From IMG/VR virus record IMGVR_UViG_3300031612_000089, positions 1 to 21,581 of that record: a stretch of 21,581 nt of DNA. One strand, 5' to 3'. Of this stretch, positions 14,907 to 20,027 are shown in pieces (the first letter of the stretch is position 1; each line of letters opens with the position of its first letter). The notes beneath the pieces were generated by a model. The model saw only the letters and a list, made by a program, of their open reading frames with translations, did not search any database and had not been told where the DNA came from. Source of the DNA: a virus. Position numbers and translations under genes: made by a program.

Positions 14907-14950
14907 AAAATATTTTTGTTTTTAAAAAAAATAAAATTGCCTAAATATTT
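14907..14950. other. Extremely AT-rich stretch beside the box array
   Basis: About 44 nt with only a handful of G or C, including a TTTTTGTTTTT run and a run of A. It lies between the repeated boxes and the gene at 14971. It could be a DNA-unwinding element for replication initiation. A TATAGT at 14955-14960, without a well-spaced -35, might also start RNA for the next gene just before its ATG. Confidence 0.4.
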
Positions 14951-14970
14951 CTCTTATAGTAAAACAGATT

Positions 14971-15291
14971 ATGCCAAAAAAGAGAATTAGAAATAAAAAG
15001 ACTATCCCGCTTAATACTAAATCTCTGGGCAATGACATAGCCGCTTATCCATTTGTTGAGATTCATTGGATGGACATAGAAGGTGATGCAGGCTGGAGTG
15101 ACACCAAGGACTTAAAAAAACAAGAGTTGCCTGTCTGTGTGTCTAAAGGGTACTTATTAAGTCAAAGTAAAGGCATTACTAGAATATTTACGGATTACAT
15201 TTTAAATAAAGATAAACCTACCTTTGACACCATTGGTAATACCTGTATAATTCCAACCGCAGTGATAAAATCTATTAAAAAATTACATTAA
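14971..15291 (+). CDS. Conserved hypothetical protein (106 aa)
   Basis: A 106-residue soluble protein with a very basic N-terminus (MPKKRIRNKKT) and a body with YPFVEIHWMDIEGDAGW and later FTDYILN and NTCIIPTAVIKSIKKL. It resembles small phage proteins with a short beta-barrel-like body but I cannot name a family. No clear ribosome binding site lies before the ATG, so the message may be short-leadered. It overlaps the next gene by one base (TAATG). Confidence 0.72.
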   Translation: MPKKRIRNKKTIPLNTKSLGNDIAAYPFVEIHWMDIEGDAGWSDTKDLKKQELPVCVSKGYLLSQSKGITRIFTDYILNKDKPTFDTIGNTCIIPTAVIKSIKKLH

Positions 15292-15443
15292 TGAAAAAGA
15301 ATCCGACACTTGTTAAAAACATGCCTCATGTTAAAACTAACCTTATCCCACCACTTAAAGGACCTGATCCACAAGGGATCACAGCGCCTCTTGAACCTAA
15401 AAGATTTAAAACAATACTTACTGTTTCAAAACCAAAGACTTAA
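15291..15443 (+). CDS. Small proline-rich protein (50 aa)
   Basis: Starts at the stop of the previous gene (TAATG). MKKNPTLVKNMPHVKTNLIP continues with several prolines (PPLKGPDPQGITAPLEPKR), so it is probably extended rather than globular. It ends 4 nt inside the convergent terminase small subunit gene. Function unknown; tail-to-tail overlap means the two messages are antisense to each other at their ends. Confidence 0.6.
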   Translation: MKKNPTLVKNMPHVKTNLIPPLKGPDPQGITAPLEPKRFKTILTVSKPKT

Positions 15444-15946
15444 TTTAGTTTTTTTATGTTTTTGGGTGTTGCAGATACCTCTGCTGGTATGTCTGTTGAT
15501 GTACCTTCTATAATATCTTTGTGGTCTTTTAAGATATCTTTCATTCTCAACTCTATTTCTTCTTCTGATAAGTTATCTAAACTTCCAGTCATGATTAATT
15601 TTTGATCTACGTATAACCCACCTGCCTTACCACGTGCAACTTCAGCATTGATTGCCGCTGACCAAGCACCTTTTTTTGTGGCTTCATCTCTAAGTTTAGA
15701 TAGTTCCTGTAAATGTCTTTCAAATGTAATTCCGTATTTCTCCTGCACCTCTGCTCTAAGTTCACCAATGTATCTAACAACTAAAGGTGACTTCTTTGCA
15801 CTTCTTAATTCACTTGCCGCTTGTCTAGGTCTAGTTTTATATCCTGCTTCCATAGCACACTCGGCTGGTGACATACGTCCTTCATTATAAACTAGCAACT
15901 CTGCAAATTTAATCTGACGTTCTGTTAATTTAGCTGGTACACCCAT
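15440..15946 (-). CDS. terS: Terminase small subunit (TerS)
   Basis: A 168-residue protein from the ATG at 15946. KLTERQIKFAELLVYN followed by PAECAMEAGYKT is the Terminase_2-type helix-turn-helix region (DNA recognition for packaging). The ASELRSAKKSPLVVRYIGEL helix follows, then a helical oligomerisation part (YGITFERHLQELSKL) and an acidic C-terminal tail (EEEIELRMKDILKDHKD). TerS selects phage DNA and passes it to TerL. The frame extends 42 codons upstream, but that extension overlaps an opposite-strand lipoprotein gene and a promoter, so MGVPAKLTERQ is preferred. There is no ribosome binding site before it, and the promoter predicts RNA starting at the ATG. TerL is on the other strand about 4.2 kb away. 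Confidence 0.88.
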   Translation of the reverse strand: MGVPAKLTERQIKFAELLVYNEGRMSPAECAMEAGYKTRPRQAASELRSAKKSPLVVRYIGELRAEVQEKYGITFERHLQELSKLRDEATKKGAWSAAINAEVARGKAGGLYVDQKLIMTGSLDNLSEEEIELRMKDILKDHKDIIEGTSTDIPAEVSATPKNIKKLN

Positions 15947-15949
15947 AGG

Positions 15950-15982
15950 TTGACTTATAACGTAACTTGCCGTACAAGTCAA
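15950..15982 (-). promoter_or_regulatory. terS promoter within a TTGACTT/AAGTCAA inverted repeat
   Basis: On the minus strand TTGACT (15982-15977), a 17-nt spacer and TATAAG (15959-15954) form a good sigma70-type promoter for terS. TTGACTT (15950-15956) and AAGTCAA (15976-15982) are a 7-bp inverted repeat that could be an operator. The predicted RNA start falls at about 15947, next to the terS ATG, implying a leaderless message. Confidence 0.6.
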
Positions 15983-15986
15983 ACAG

Positions 15987-16112
15987 ATGAGAATAATTCT
16001 AATATTAGTATTTATAACGGTTTCTGGGTGTGCTAAAGATTTAGACTTCAATCCATATACCACAATAATCAAACAAATTTACAAGGCTTCGTACGATGAA
16101 AAAGGAAAGTGA
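15987..16112 (+). CDS. Small lipoprotein (41 aa)
   Basis: MRIILILVFITVSGCAKDLD is a classical short lipoprotein signal: a basic N-terminus, hydrophobic core and a VSGC lipobox with Cys15. The mature part would be only 27 residues. A lipoprotein this small recalls outer-membrane spanins (Rz1-like) and other envelope lipoproteins, but no spanin-specific proline content is visible. It is divergent from terS and overlaps the nuclease gene by 17 nt. The ribosome binding site is weak. Confidence 0.55.
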   Translation: MRIILILVFITVSGCAKDLDFNPYTTIIKQIYKASYDEKGK

Positions 16113-16485
16113 TCTCTGGAAATTATTAAAGAAAAACACACCTGAAATCAAGTGGACAAGGTTGGAATCATGGGCGTCTTTTGGAGTACCGGATGTGCTC
16201 GGTTATCATGATTCATGCGGATTCTTCTTAGTAGAATTAAAATTAGTAAAGAAATTAAAACAGAAAAAAATAAGCCTAAGTCCTCATCAAATCCTGTTTC
16301 ACTCAACCATGACAAAGCGTAATTTCATCTTGGTCGGACTATCACAGGACGCCGGGCCTGTGTCCATAAAACTTTATGGAAGTTCATCGGTCCTCGGTCT
16401 GCTTGATGACTACCGCGAGGTCCCACCGCTGGCCGTCGATGACTGGGGCCACATCAATGCGCTTCTGCTCGCGAACCGCTCGTGA
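16096..16485 (+). CDS. VRR-NUC/Holliday-junction-resolvase-like nuclease
   Basis: A 129-residue PD-(D/E)XK-type nuclease. LESWASFGVPDVLGYH (23-38) carries the D33 of the motif, FFLVELKLVKK (43-53) the ExK pair (E47, K49), and LSPHQILFH (61-69) the usual glutamine. VRR-NUC and phage resolvase-like enzymes share this layout and cut branched DNA during recombination or packaging. Its position beside terS fits debranching of packaging substrates (inference). From about base 16340 the gene becomes GC-rich, so its last 45 codons differ in composition from the first part. The stop codon lies inside repeat copy A. Confidence 0.85.
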   Translation: MKKESDLWKLLKKNTPEIKWTRLESWASFGVPDVLGYHDSCGFFLVELKLVKKLKQKKISLSPHQILFHSTMTKRNFILVGLSQDAGPVSIKLYGSSSVLGLLDDYREVPPLAVDDWGHINALLLANRS

Positions 16486-16505
16486 CCTTCGGGCCCACCC
16501 TCCCT
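16478..16505 (+). repeat. 28-nt GC-rich repeat, copy A
   Basis: GCTCGTG-ACCTT-CGGGCCCACCCTCCCT, one of four nearly identical copies in the same orientation (A 16478, B 17313, C 17826, D 20028). This copy covers the stop codon of the nuclease gene. On the minus strand, together with the adjoining C-run, it has four or more runs of three or more G (GGGGGGAGAGGGAGGGTGGG), so a G-quadruplex is possible. Confidence 0.85.
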
Positions 16506-16514
16506 CTCCCCCCA

Positions 16515-16556
16515 GCTCGCTCGCTCGCTGCTCGCTCGCTCTCTTGCTTGCTCGCT
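16515..16556 (+). repeat. GCTC tetranucleotide tract
   Basis: A run of GCTC units with slight breaks, directly after repeat A. A shorter version (17346-17364) follows repeat B. Such tracts are prone to slippage and could vary in length between related genomes. No ORF with support crosses it. Confidence 0.85.
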
Positions 16557-16570
16557 AACTACTCTTAAAT

Positions 16571-16611
16571 TAAAAAAAAACGGCGCACGCCAGCAGCTTG
16601 CGCTGCTGGCC
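16571..16611 (-). terminator. Intrinsic terminator for the GP88-like gene
   Basis: On the minus strand, 31 nt after the stop of the GP88-like gene, GCCAGCAGC pairs with GCTGCTGGC (16610-16602 and 16597-16589) around a GCAA tetraloop. A small GGCGTGCGCC stretch follows, then nine T (complement of 16572-16580). This is a strong rho-independent terminator. Confidence 0.75.
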
Positions 16612-16641
16612 ATGGCCTTCTCTTCGGAGTGAAAAGTTTGT

Positions 16642-17241
16642 TTAGTGTTTACCATAACTAATATTTTTAATGTCTTTATTCCAGCAAGCTCGACAGTCTA
16701 AGCACTTGCCTCCCTGGCTGCCGGATGGGCATGTCTCGGATTTATCTGTAACAACCGTTGAAGTGTGCTCCCACGCTTTAGGCGCTGCGCCGTCAACCTT
16801 AGCTCCGGATAACCTGATGATCATGTTAGCTGGGACCGCTGCAGGATCTGGCAAGTATGGCCGCTCCTGTGTTGGCATCCAGTGCTGCGTGTCCGGCGTG
16901 AGTCTTGCGACTTCTAAAATTTTCGCCATGTGTTCGTGTGACTGTACATCGCCGGCGTCGTGCCATCTAAAAAACTTTTGCCTGATCACCTGTGCGACCA
17001 TGGCCGCGATCCAGCGCTGGTCCTCTAATGATTTTAATCTTACATATTGCGCTGCCTTGATAGCTGGATAACGTGTATAGTTTCCCTTCAGGGCATAACA
17101 ACCAAAACACGGTGAGGTTGGAACCTTCCTGAGCTTCGCGCCTGTTTGGCACTCCCACGCTGGCAGGCTATAACTTAAGCCTGGCATTTTTGACGTCCGG
17201 GTCATAGACCCGGTAATTGCTTTTGCTTCTTTTACTTTCAT
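16642..17241 (-). CDS. GP88-family phage protein
   Basis: A 199-residue protein resembling the phage gene-product-88 family (mycobacteriophage gp88-like). Key features: PGLSYSLPAWEC (20-31), a CFGCYALKGNY motif (45-55), FRWHDAGDVQSHEHM (91-105), and a C-terminal CPSGSQGGKCLDC plus RACW (C171, C180, C183, C186) ending KNISYGKH. The cysteines suggest a metal or iron-sulfur centre; activity is not established. It is GC-rich, in contrast to the AT-rich genome, and stands alone on the minus strand with its own promoter (17291-17264) and terminator. GGAG lies 6 nt before the ATG, in a GGAGTGA context shared with the genes at 18007, 19097 and 19693. Confidence 0.8.
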   Translation of the reverse strand: MKVKEAKAITGSMTRTSKMPGLSYSLPAWECQTGAKLRKVPTSPCFGCYALKGNYTRYPAIKAAQYVRLKSLEDQRWIAAMVAQVIRQKFFRWHDAGDVQSHEHMAKILEVARLTPDTQHWMPTQERPYLPDPAAVPANMIIRLSGAKVDGAAPKAWEHTSTVVTDKSETCPSGSQGGKCLDCRACWNKDIKNISYGKH

Positions 17242-17263
17242 TTCTCACTCCTTGGTTAACTAC

Positions 17264-17291
17264 TATATAATCCCATATTAATATATGTCAA
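17264..17291 (-). promoter_or_regulatory. Promoter P1 of the GP88-like gene
   Basis: On the minus strand TTGACA (17291-17286), a 16-nt spacer and TATATA (17269-17264). The spacer contains ATATGGGAT, the same box found at four other promoters. The A/T-rich 21 nt upstream, between it and repeat B, could serve as an UP element. Confidence 0.8.
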
Positions 17292-17312
17292 GTACTAAAT
17301 TTTTTTAATTAA

Positions 17313-17339
17313 GCTCGTGCCCTTCGGGCCCACCCTCCC
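17313..17339 (+). repeat. 28-nt GC-rich repeat, copy B
   Basis: GCTCGTG-CCCTT-CGGGCCCACCCTCCC, here running into more C and then CTGGG. It lies 21 nt upstream of the -35 box of P1. On the minus strand four G-runs (GGGGGGAGGGTGGGCC, then CGAAGGG) meet the standard G-quadruplex pattern. A GCTC tract follows at 17346-17364. Confidence 0.85.
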
Positions 17340-17345
17340 CCCTGG

Positions 17346-17364
17346 GCTTGCTCGCTCGCTCGCT
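17346..17364 (+). repeat. Short GCTC tract after repeat B
   Basis: GCTTGCTCGCTCGCTCGCT, matching the longer tract at 16515-16556. The fact that copies A and B share this tail, while C and D share a TATAAA tail instead, defines two subtypes of the 28-nt repeat. Confidence 0.8.
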
Positions 17365-17369
17365 ATCTA

Positions 17370-17770
17370 TTTTTATTTATATTCATATCACCGGCGGCGC
17401 TCGATGATCAGTCGACTCAGCGCTGCCAGCGGCCATCCCACACCTCCCCTTGCGGATCAACGGTTGTCGTACAGAGGTCCAGCGCGAAGCTGACATGGAC
17501 GCAGAGATTAGCATCATTAGGAGAACCTTCTTAGGCGGGTAGTACTTAACTAGTATTTAACTACTATCCGTAAAGCCAATTTACTCTCGACCTAAAATAT
17601 AGGGTTTTGGTTATTACCCAGGTTCACCAAATAATCCGGATCAGTAGTAGGTACAACTGATTTGAAACCTACTAAAGCTCCAGCGAGTGATTGACAAAGT
17701 TAACGACCGGAAATCACTCCAACGAGGTCATAGTTTGATCAGAGGTAGTTTAACTTAACATGACAATACT
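17370..17770 (-). ncRNA. Putative structured non-coding RNA (unknown class)
   Basis: This stretch of about 400 nt has no supported ORF but has a strong minus-strand promoter in front (P2, predicted RNA start near 17770). It contains perfect or near-perfect hairpins: GAGTGATT (17685-17692) with AATCACTC (17712-17719); TAGTAGGT (17645-17652) with ACCTACTA (17667-17674); and a 14-bp imperfect stem, 17536-17549 with 17557-17570. The left third (to about 17520) is GC-rich, the right part AT-rich. I see no tRNA, tmRNA, RNase P or group I intron hallmark. A 42-codon ORF (17514-17386) after AGAAGG exists but is doubtful. The left end of the RNA is a guess. Confidence 0.5.
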
Positions 17771-17776
17771 AAAATC

Positions 17777-17804
17777 AATATAAGACTTTATGGGAATATG
17801 TCAA
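17777..17804 (-). promoter_or_regulatory. Promoter P2 reading into the non-coding region
   Basis: On the minus strand TTGACA (17804-17799), 16-nt spacer, TATATT (17782-17777). The spacer carries TATTCCCATA. Repeat copy C starts 21 nt upstream of the -35, the same distance as repeat B from P1. Since no gene follows within 500 nt on this strand, it is the main evidence for an RNA gene. Confidence 0.78.
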
Positions 17805-17825
17805 GCGCTTATTTTATTTTATTAA

Positions 17826-17853
17826 GCTCGTGGCCTTCGGGCCCACCCTCCCT
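17826..17853 (+). repeat. 28-nt GC-rich repeat, copy C
   Basis: GCTCGTG-GCCTT-CGGGCCCACCCTCCCT followed by ATATAAA. Within it GTGGCC and GGCCCAC can pair around a TTCG tetraloop with one bulge. It sits between the divergent promoters P2 and P3 and shares the preceding ATTAA with copy B. Confidence 0.85.
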
Positions 17854-17866
17854 ATATAAAAAAATT

Positions 17867-17912
17867 CAACCTCAGGTTGTATCAACTATAAGTTGAATTT
17901 AGAATAATTCTA
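17867..17912. repeat. Three tandem small palindromes
   Basis: CAACC-TCA-GGTTG (17867-17879), CAACT-ATA-AGTTG (17883-17895) and TAGAAT-A-ATTCTA (17900-17912) follow each other directly upstream of promoter P3. They may be binding sites for a dimeric regulator or transcript hairpins. The remainder of 17854-17944 is AT-rich and otherwise featureless. Confidence 0.6.
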
Positions 17913-17944
17913 AACTAACCCAGCTTTTTATTTTCTTTTTTTAT

Positions 17945-17972
17945 TTGACAATAATAACCATTAATGTATATT
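17945..17972 (+). promoter_or_regulatory. Promoter P3
   Basis: TTGACA (17945-17950), 16-nt spacer, TATATT (17967-17972), followed at once by CCCATATTAAC. The leader contains TAACTTAACAAAT (17980-17992), repeated exactly in the leader of the gene at 19693, then AGGAGTGA as ribosome binding site. Confidence 0.82.
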
Positions 17973-18006
17973 CCCATATTAACTTAACAAATAAATAGGA
18001 GTGAAA

Positions 18007-19023
18007 ATGCCAGACAAAAAAAATAGAATAAGACTTAACCAAGAATACAGAAACAAGATAGCCAAGAGAATAGAACTTGGACTTGACCAAGAAAATACTA
18101 TTGAGAAAGAAAAGTATTTACAGCTTAGAGAACAAATCAAACCCTTGCAAGATAAGGCATGGGATTTAATGTATAAGATAGGTAGAGAGAATTATCCACA
18201 AGCTGATGTAGATATGGCATGGCACTTGCAAAAAAAATATGACAATGTCAACACCATAGCACCTGACAGTTGTTTTCATGTTGCATATGAAACCATAAGA
18301 ACTGAGGACAAACTTGATTACAATGGTAATGTCAAAGAGGCTAAAGGTCAACCAATGGAAGTTGAGGAACACTTTGATTTCAAAGTTGATGGTAGTGTTG
18401 AGAGTGGTAGCAATTCAAGATCAAGTGGTAATAAGTTTGCTTATGCTTATTTTAGAGATGAGTTAAAAGCACAACCAGATTGTAATCCTGACATCAATAT
18501 AATGATGAAAGATAAGGACAGCAATAATCCATATCAAAGAAAAATAACTGAGGCTAATGATAAATACTTAGGCATTGGACATGACAGCAGTAGCAATCAC
18601 ACAAGCTATCAAGCTGAGTGGGACAAAGATTATTCTATGGACTTGATTGGTAGAGAATATTGTAGAGATAGACAGTTGATAACTACTGCTGAAAACTATG
18701 CTGAGTTATTATTTTGGAAAAACCAGAAAGCACAATTTGTAATTGCTCACGAACAATGGGTAGAGAGTATTCAAAACCAAATGAGTGAAATCAAATTAGG
18801 ACTTAAAGGATATAAATATCTTGATGAGGCTTTGGAACTTGCTACTGAACTTGGTTTAACAATTCAAGATAGTGAGATCATAAGAACTGATAGCACAGGC
18901 TTAACAATCTTCAATCCTAAAAATCTTGCTGATAGAATTAAAAGCATGAAAAACAAAGTTAAGCAAACTAGAGAGGAAAAAATAGCCATAGCTAAACTAC
19001 AACAATCACAAGCTATAAATTAA
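18007..19023 (+). CDS. Hypothetical protein of the accessory module (338 aa)
   Basis: The largest gene of the accessory region. ATG at 18007 is preferred over GTG at 18001 because GGAGTGA is the shared ribosome-binding context of the module. The protein is polar and mostly helical: N-terminal K/R-rich helices (NRIRLNQEYRNKIAKRIELG), a central S/N-rich segment (DGSVESGSNSRSSGNKFAY), an aromatic-rich part (YSMDLIGREYCRDR) and a C-terminal K-rich helix (NKVKQTREEKIAIAKLQQ). No catalytic or membrane motif is visible and I do not recognise a family. It has its own promoter, P3, and no terminator before P4, which starts 7 nt after its stop. Confidence 0.78.
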   Translation: MPDKKNRIRLNQEYRNKIAKRIELGLDQENTIEKEKYLQLREQIKPLQDKAWDLMYKIGRENYPQADVDMAWHLQKKYDNVNTIAPDSCFHVAYETIRTEDKLDYNGNVKEAKGQPMEVEEHFDFKVDGSVESGSNSRSSGNKFAYAYFRDELKAQPDCNPDINIMMKDKDSNNPYQRKITEANDKYLGIGHDSSSNHTSYQAEWDKDYSMDLIGREYCRDRQLITTAENYAELLFWKNQKAQFVIAHEQWVESIQNQMSEIKLGLKGYKYLDEALELATELGLTIQDSEIIRTDSTGLTIFNPKNLADRIKSMKNKVKQTREEKIAIAKLQQSQAIN

Positions 19024-19030
19024 TATAGGC

Positions 19031-19058
19031 TTGACTATGTATGGGGTTAGTATATAAT
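19031..19058 (+). promoter_or_regulatory. Promoter P4
   Basis: TTGACT (19031-19036), 16-nt spacer, TATAAT (19053-19058). TATGGGG in the spacer and ATCCCATA after it form an imperfect inverted repeat around the -10. It drives the genes at 19097 and 19288. Confidence 0.8.
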
Positions 19059-19096
19059 CCCATACATAATAACAACTAACATAGGAGTGAGAACCG

Positions 19097-19288
19097 ATGG
19101 AACTAAATAAAACTTTTAGAATAACTTATTATTCTAATAAAGATAAATGCCACATAACTAGAAACGCAAAATGGACAGACCTTAGTAGATACTTTACTAG
19201 CAAGGTTGGTGCTAGTCTGATGACATACTTTGATATGGATAAGCAAGGGTACAGAACTGCCAAAGGCAGTTGGACAGTGAGGTTTTAA
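19097..19288 (+). CDS. Small hypothetical protein (63 aa)
   Basis: MELNKTFRITYYSNKDKCHI continues as a compact, beta-looking, aromatic and basic protein ending GYRTAKGSWTVRF. GGAG lies 9 nt before the ATG in the shared GGAGTGA context. It overlaps the next gene by one base (TAATG), so the two are co-translated. A small DNA- or RNA-binding protein is possible by charge; function unknown. Confidence 0.72.
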   Translation: MELNKTFRITYYSNKDKCHITRNAKWTDLSRYFTSKVGASLMTYFDMDKQGYRTAKGSWTVRF

Positions 19289-19626
19289 TGAAATATTGCC
19301 AAGGTACTAAGTGCCATACATACGACACCTCTGATAGAAAGAGAGGTGTCAAGGGTAGCAAAACAAACCAGACCAGAAAGAGAACTAGCTTTGAGTATGG
19401 TCATGGAGATTTTTGCACCTTACAATGTCAGAACGATTGGTTCAGAACTCATGGAAATAATGCTGTCACTCACTTTGGTAGAGTGACAAGCCCTATTATA
19501 TTGACAGAGGATAATGCGTGGCAACGTCAATACAATTATAACTATTGGGAGAACAGAGATACTCAAGATCGAATGGTGGAACGCAACACTGTCACTGGTG
19601 CTGAACGACCATGCAGCCAAGATTAG
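19288..19626 (+). CDS. Zinc-finger-like hypothetical protein (112 aa)
   Basis: Starts at the TAATG overlap. Cysteines occur as YCQGTKCHTY near the N-terminus and FCTLQCQNDWF about 45 residues later, the CxxxxC...CxxxC-W/F layout of a treble-clef zinc finger. In between is a basic linker (RKRGVKGSKTNQTRKRTS) likely to touch nucleic acid. The C-terminal half is N/Y/R-rich (QRQYNYNYWENRDTQDRM). Its stop is two bases before the next -35 box. Function unknown; nucleic-acid binding is inferred. Confidence 0.72.
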   Translation: MKYCQGTKCHTYDTSDRKRGVKGSKTNQTRKRTSFEYGHGDFCTLQCQNDWFRTHGNNAVTHFGRVTSPIILTEDNAWQRQYNYNYWENRDTQDRMVERNTVTGAERPCSQD

Positions 19627-19628
19627 AT

Positions 19629-19656
19629 TTGACAAGTGTATGGGATAGTATATTAT
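19629..19656 (+). promoter_or_regulatory. Promoter P5 with perfect operator palindrome
   Basis: TTGACA (19629-19634), 16-nt spacer, TATTAT (19651-19656). TATGGGATA (19639-19647) and TATCCCATA (19654-19662) are a perfect 9-bp inverted repeat overlapping the -10, the clearest operator candidate in the window. Confidence 0.85.
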
Positions 19657-19692
19657 CCCATACATACTAACTTAACAAATGGAGTGAACACA

Positions 19693-19950
19693 ATGCAAAT
19701 AGAATACAAAGGAACTACTTACACAATACCGAAACCCTTTGATCAAGCCTTTATGGGTGACAATCCTATCAAGGAACTTAACATCATGAACCCTTACAGC
19801 AATGATAGTGCAACACTACCCGCGTTTGCTGTTGCAGTTTATGACACGATTAAAGGTGCTGAACTAACAGAAGATTACGACATAGTTAGACAGGGTATCA
19901 ACTGGTTCCAAAAGAACTTCACTCAACAATATATGGTGCTGTTAGACTAG
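19693..19950 (+). CDS. Small conserved-looking hypothetical protein (85 aa)
   Basis: ATG at 19693 follows GGAG by 8 nt; in-frame ATGs upstream lie in the promoter. MQIEYKGTTYTIPKPFDQAF begins the protein; the second half (NPYSNDSATLPAFAVAVYD and a C-terminal FTQQYMVLLD) has the look of a compact helical domain. I have an impression of similar small proteins in cyanophages but cannot confirm it. It is followed by a strong hairpin at 19960. Function unknown. Confidence 0.75.
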   Translation: MQIEYKGTTYTIPKPFDQAFMGDNPIKELNIMNPYSNDSATLPAFAVAVYDTIKGAELTEDYDIVRQGINWFQKNFTQQYMVLLD

Positions 19951-19959
19951 CACCAACGA

Positions 19960-19982
19960 GGGCTAAGCCTACGGCTTAGCCC
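19960..19982 (+). terminator. Strong hairpin after the last accessory gene
   Basis: GGGCTAAGCC (19960-19969) pairs perfectly with GGCTTAGCCC (19973-19982) around TAC, 9 nt after the stop at 19950. Only TT follows, so it is a terminator-like or RNA-end-stabilising hairpin rather than a textbook intrinsic terminator. Confidence 0.7.
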
Positions 19983-20027
19983 TTACAATCCTACATCAAT
20001 AGAGGTACCAACAACTTCTGGTTGTAT

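Noticed and set aside
15947-16072. N-terminal extension of TerS (42 codons)
   Set aside because: The extension covers a good promoter and an opposite-strand lipoprotein signal sequence; the TerS family homology starts at MGVPAKLTERQ.
16376-17071. Plus- and minus-strand frames of 60-133 codons across the GC-rich island
   Set aside because: They run through the GCTC tract or antisense to the GP88-like gene; GC-rich DNA has few stop codons.
17386-17514. 42-codon minus-strand ORF in the non-coding region
   Set aside because: It has an AGAAGG upstream, but composition is arginine/serine/alanine-rich as expected from random GC-rich DNA, and a parallel frame without a start looks equally protein-like. 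Not strong enough for a gene call.
17461-17640. tRNA or tmRNA gene in the ORF-free region
   Set aside because: No acceptor stem plus T-arm (GGTTCGAATCC-like) arrangement on either strand; GGTTCACC at 17621 lacks a matching stem.
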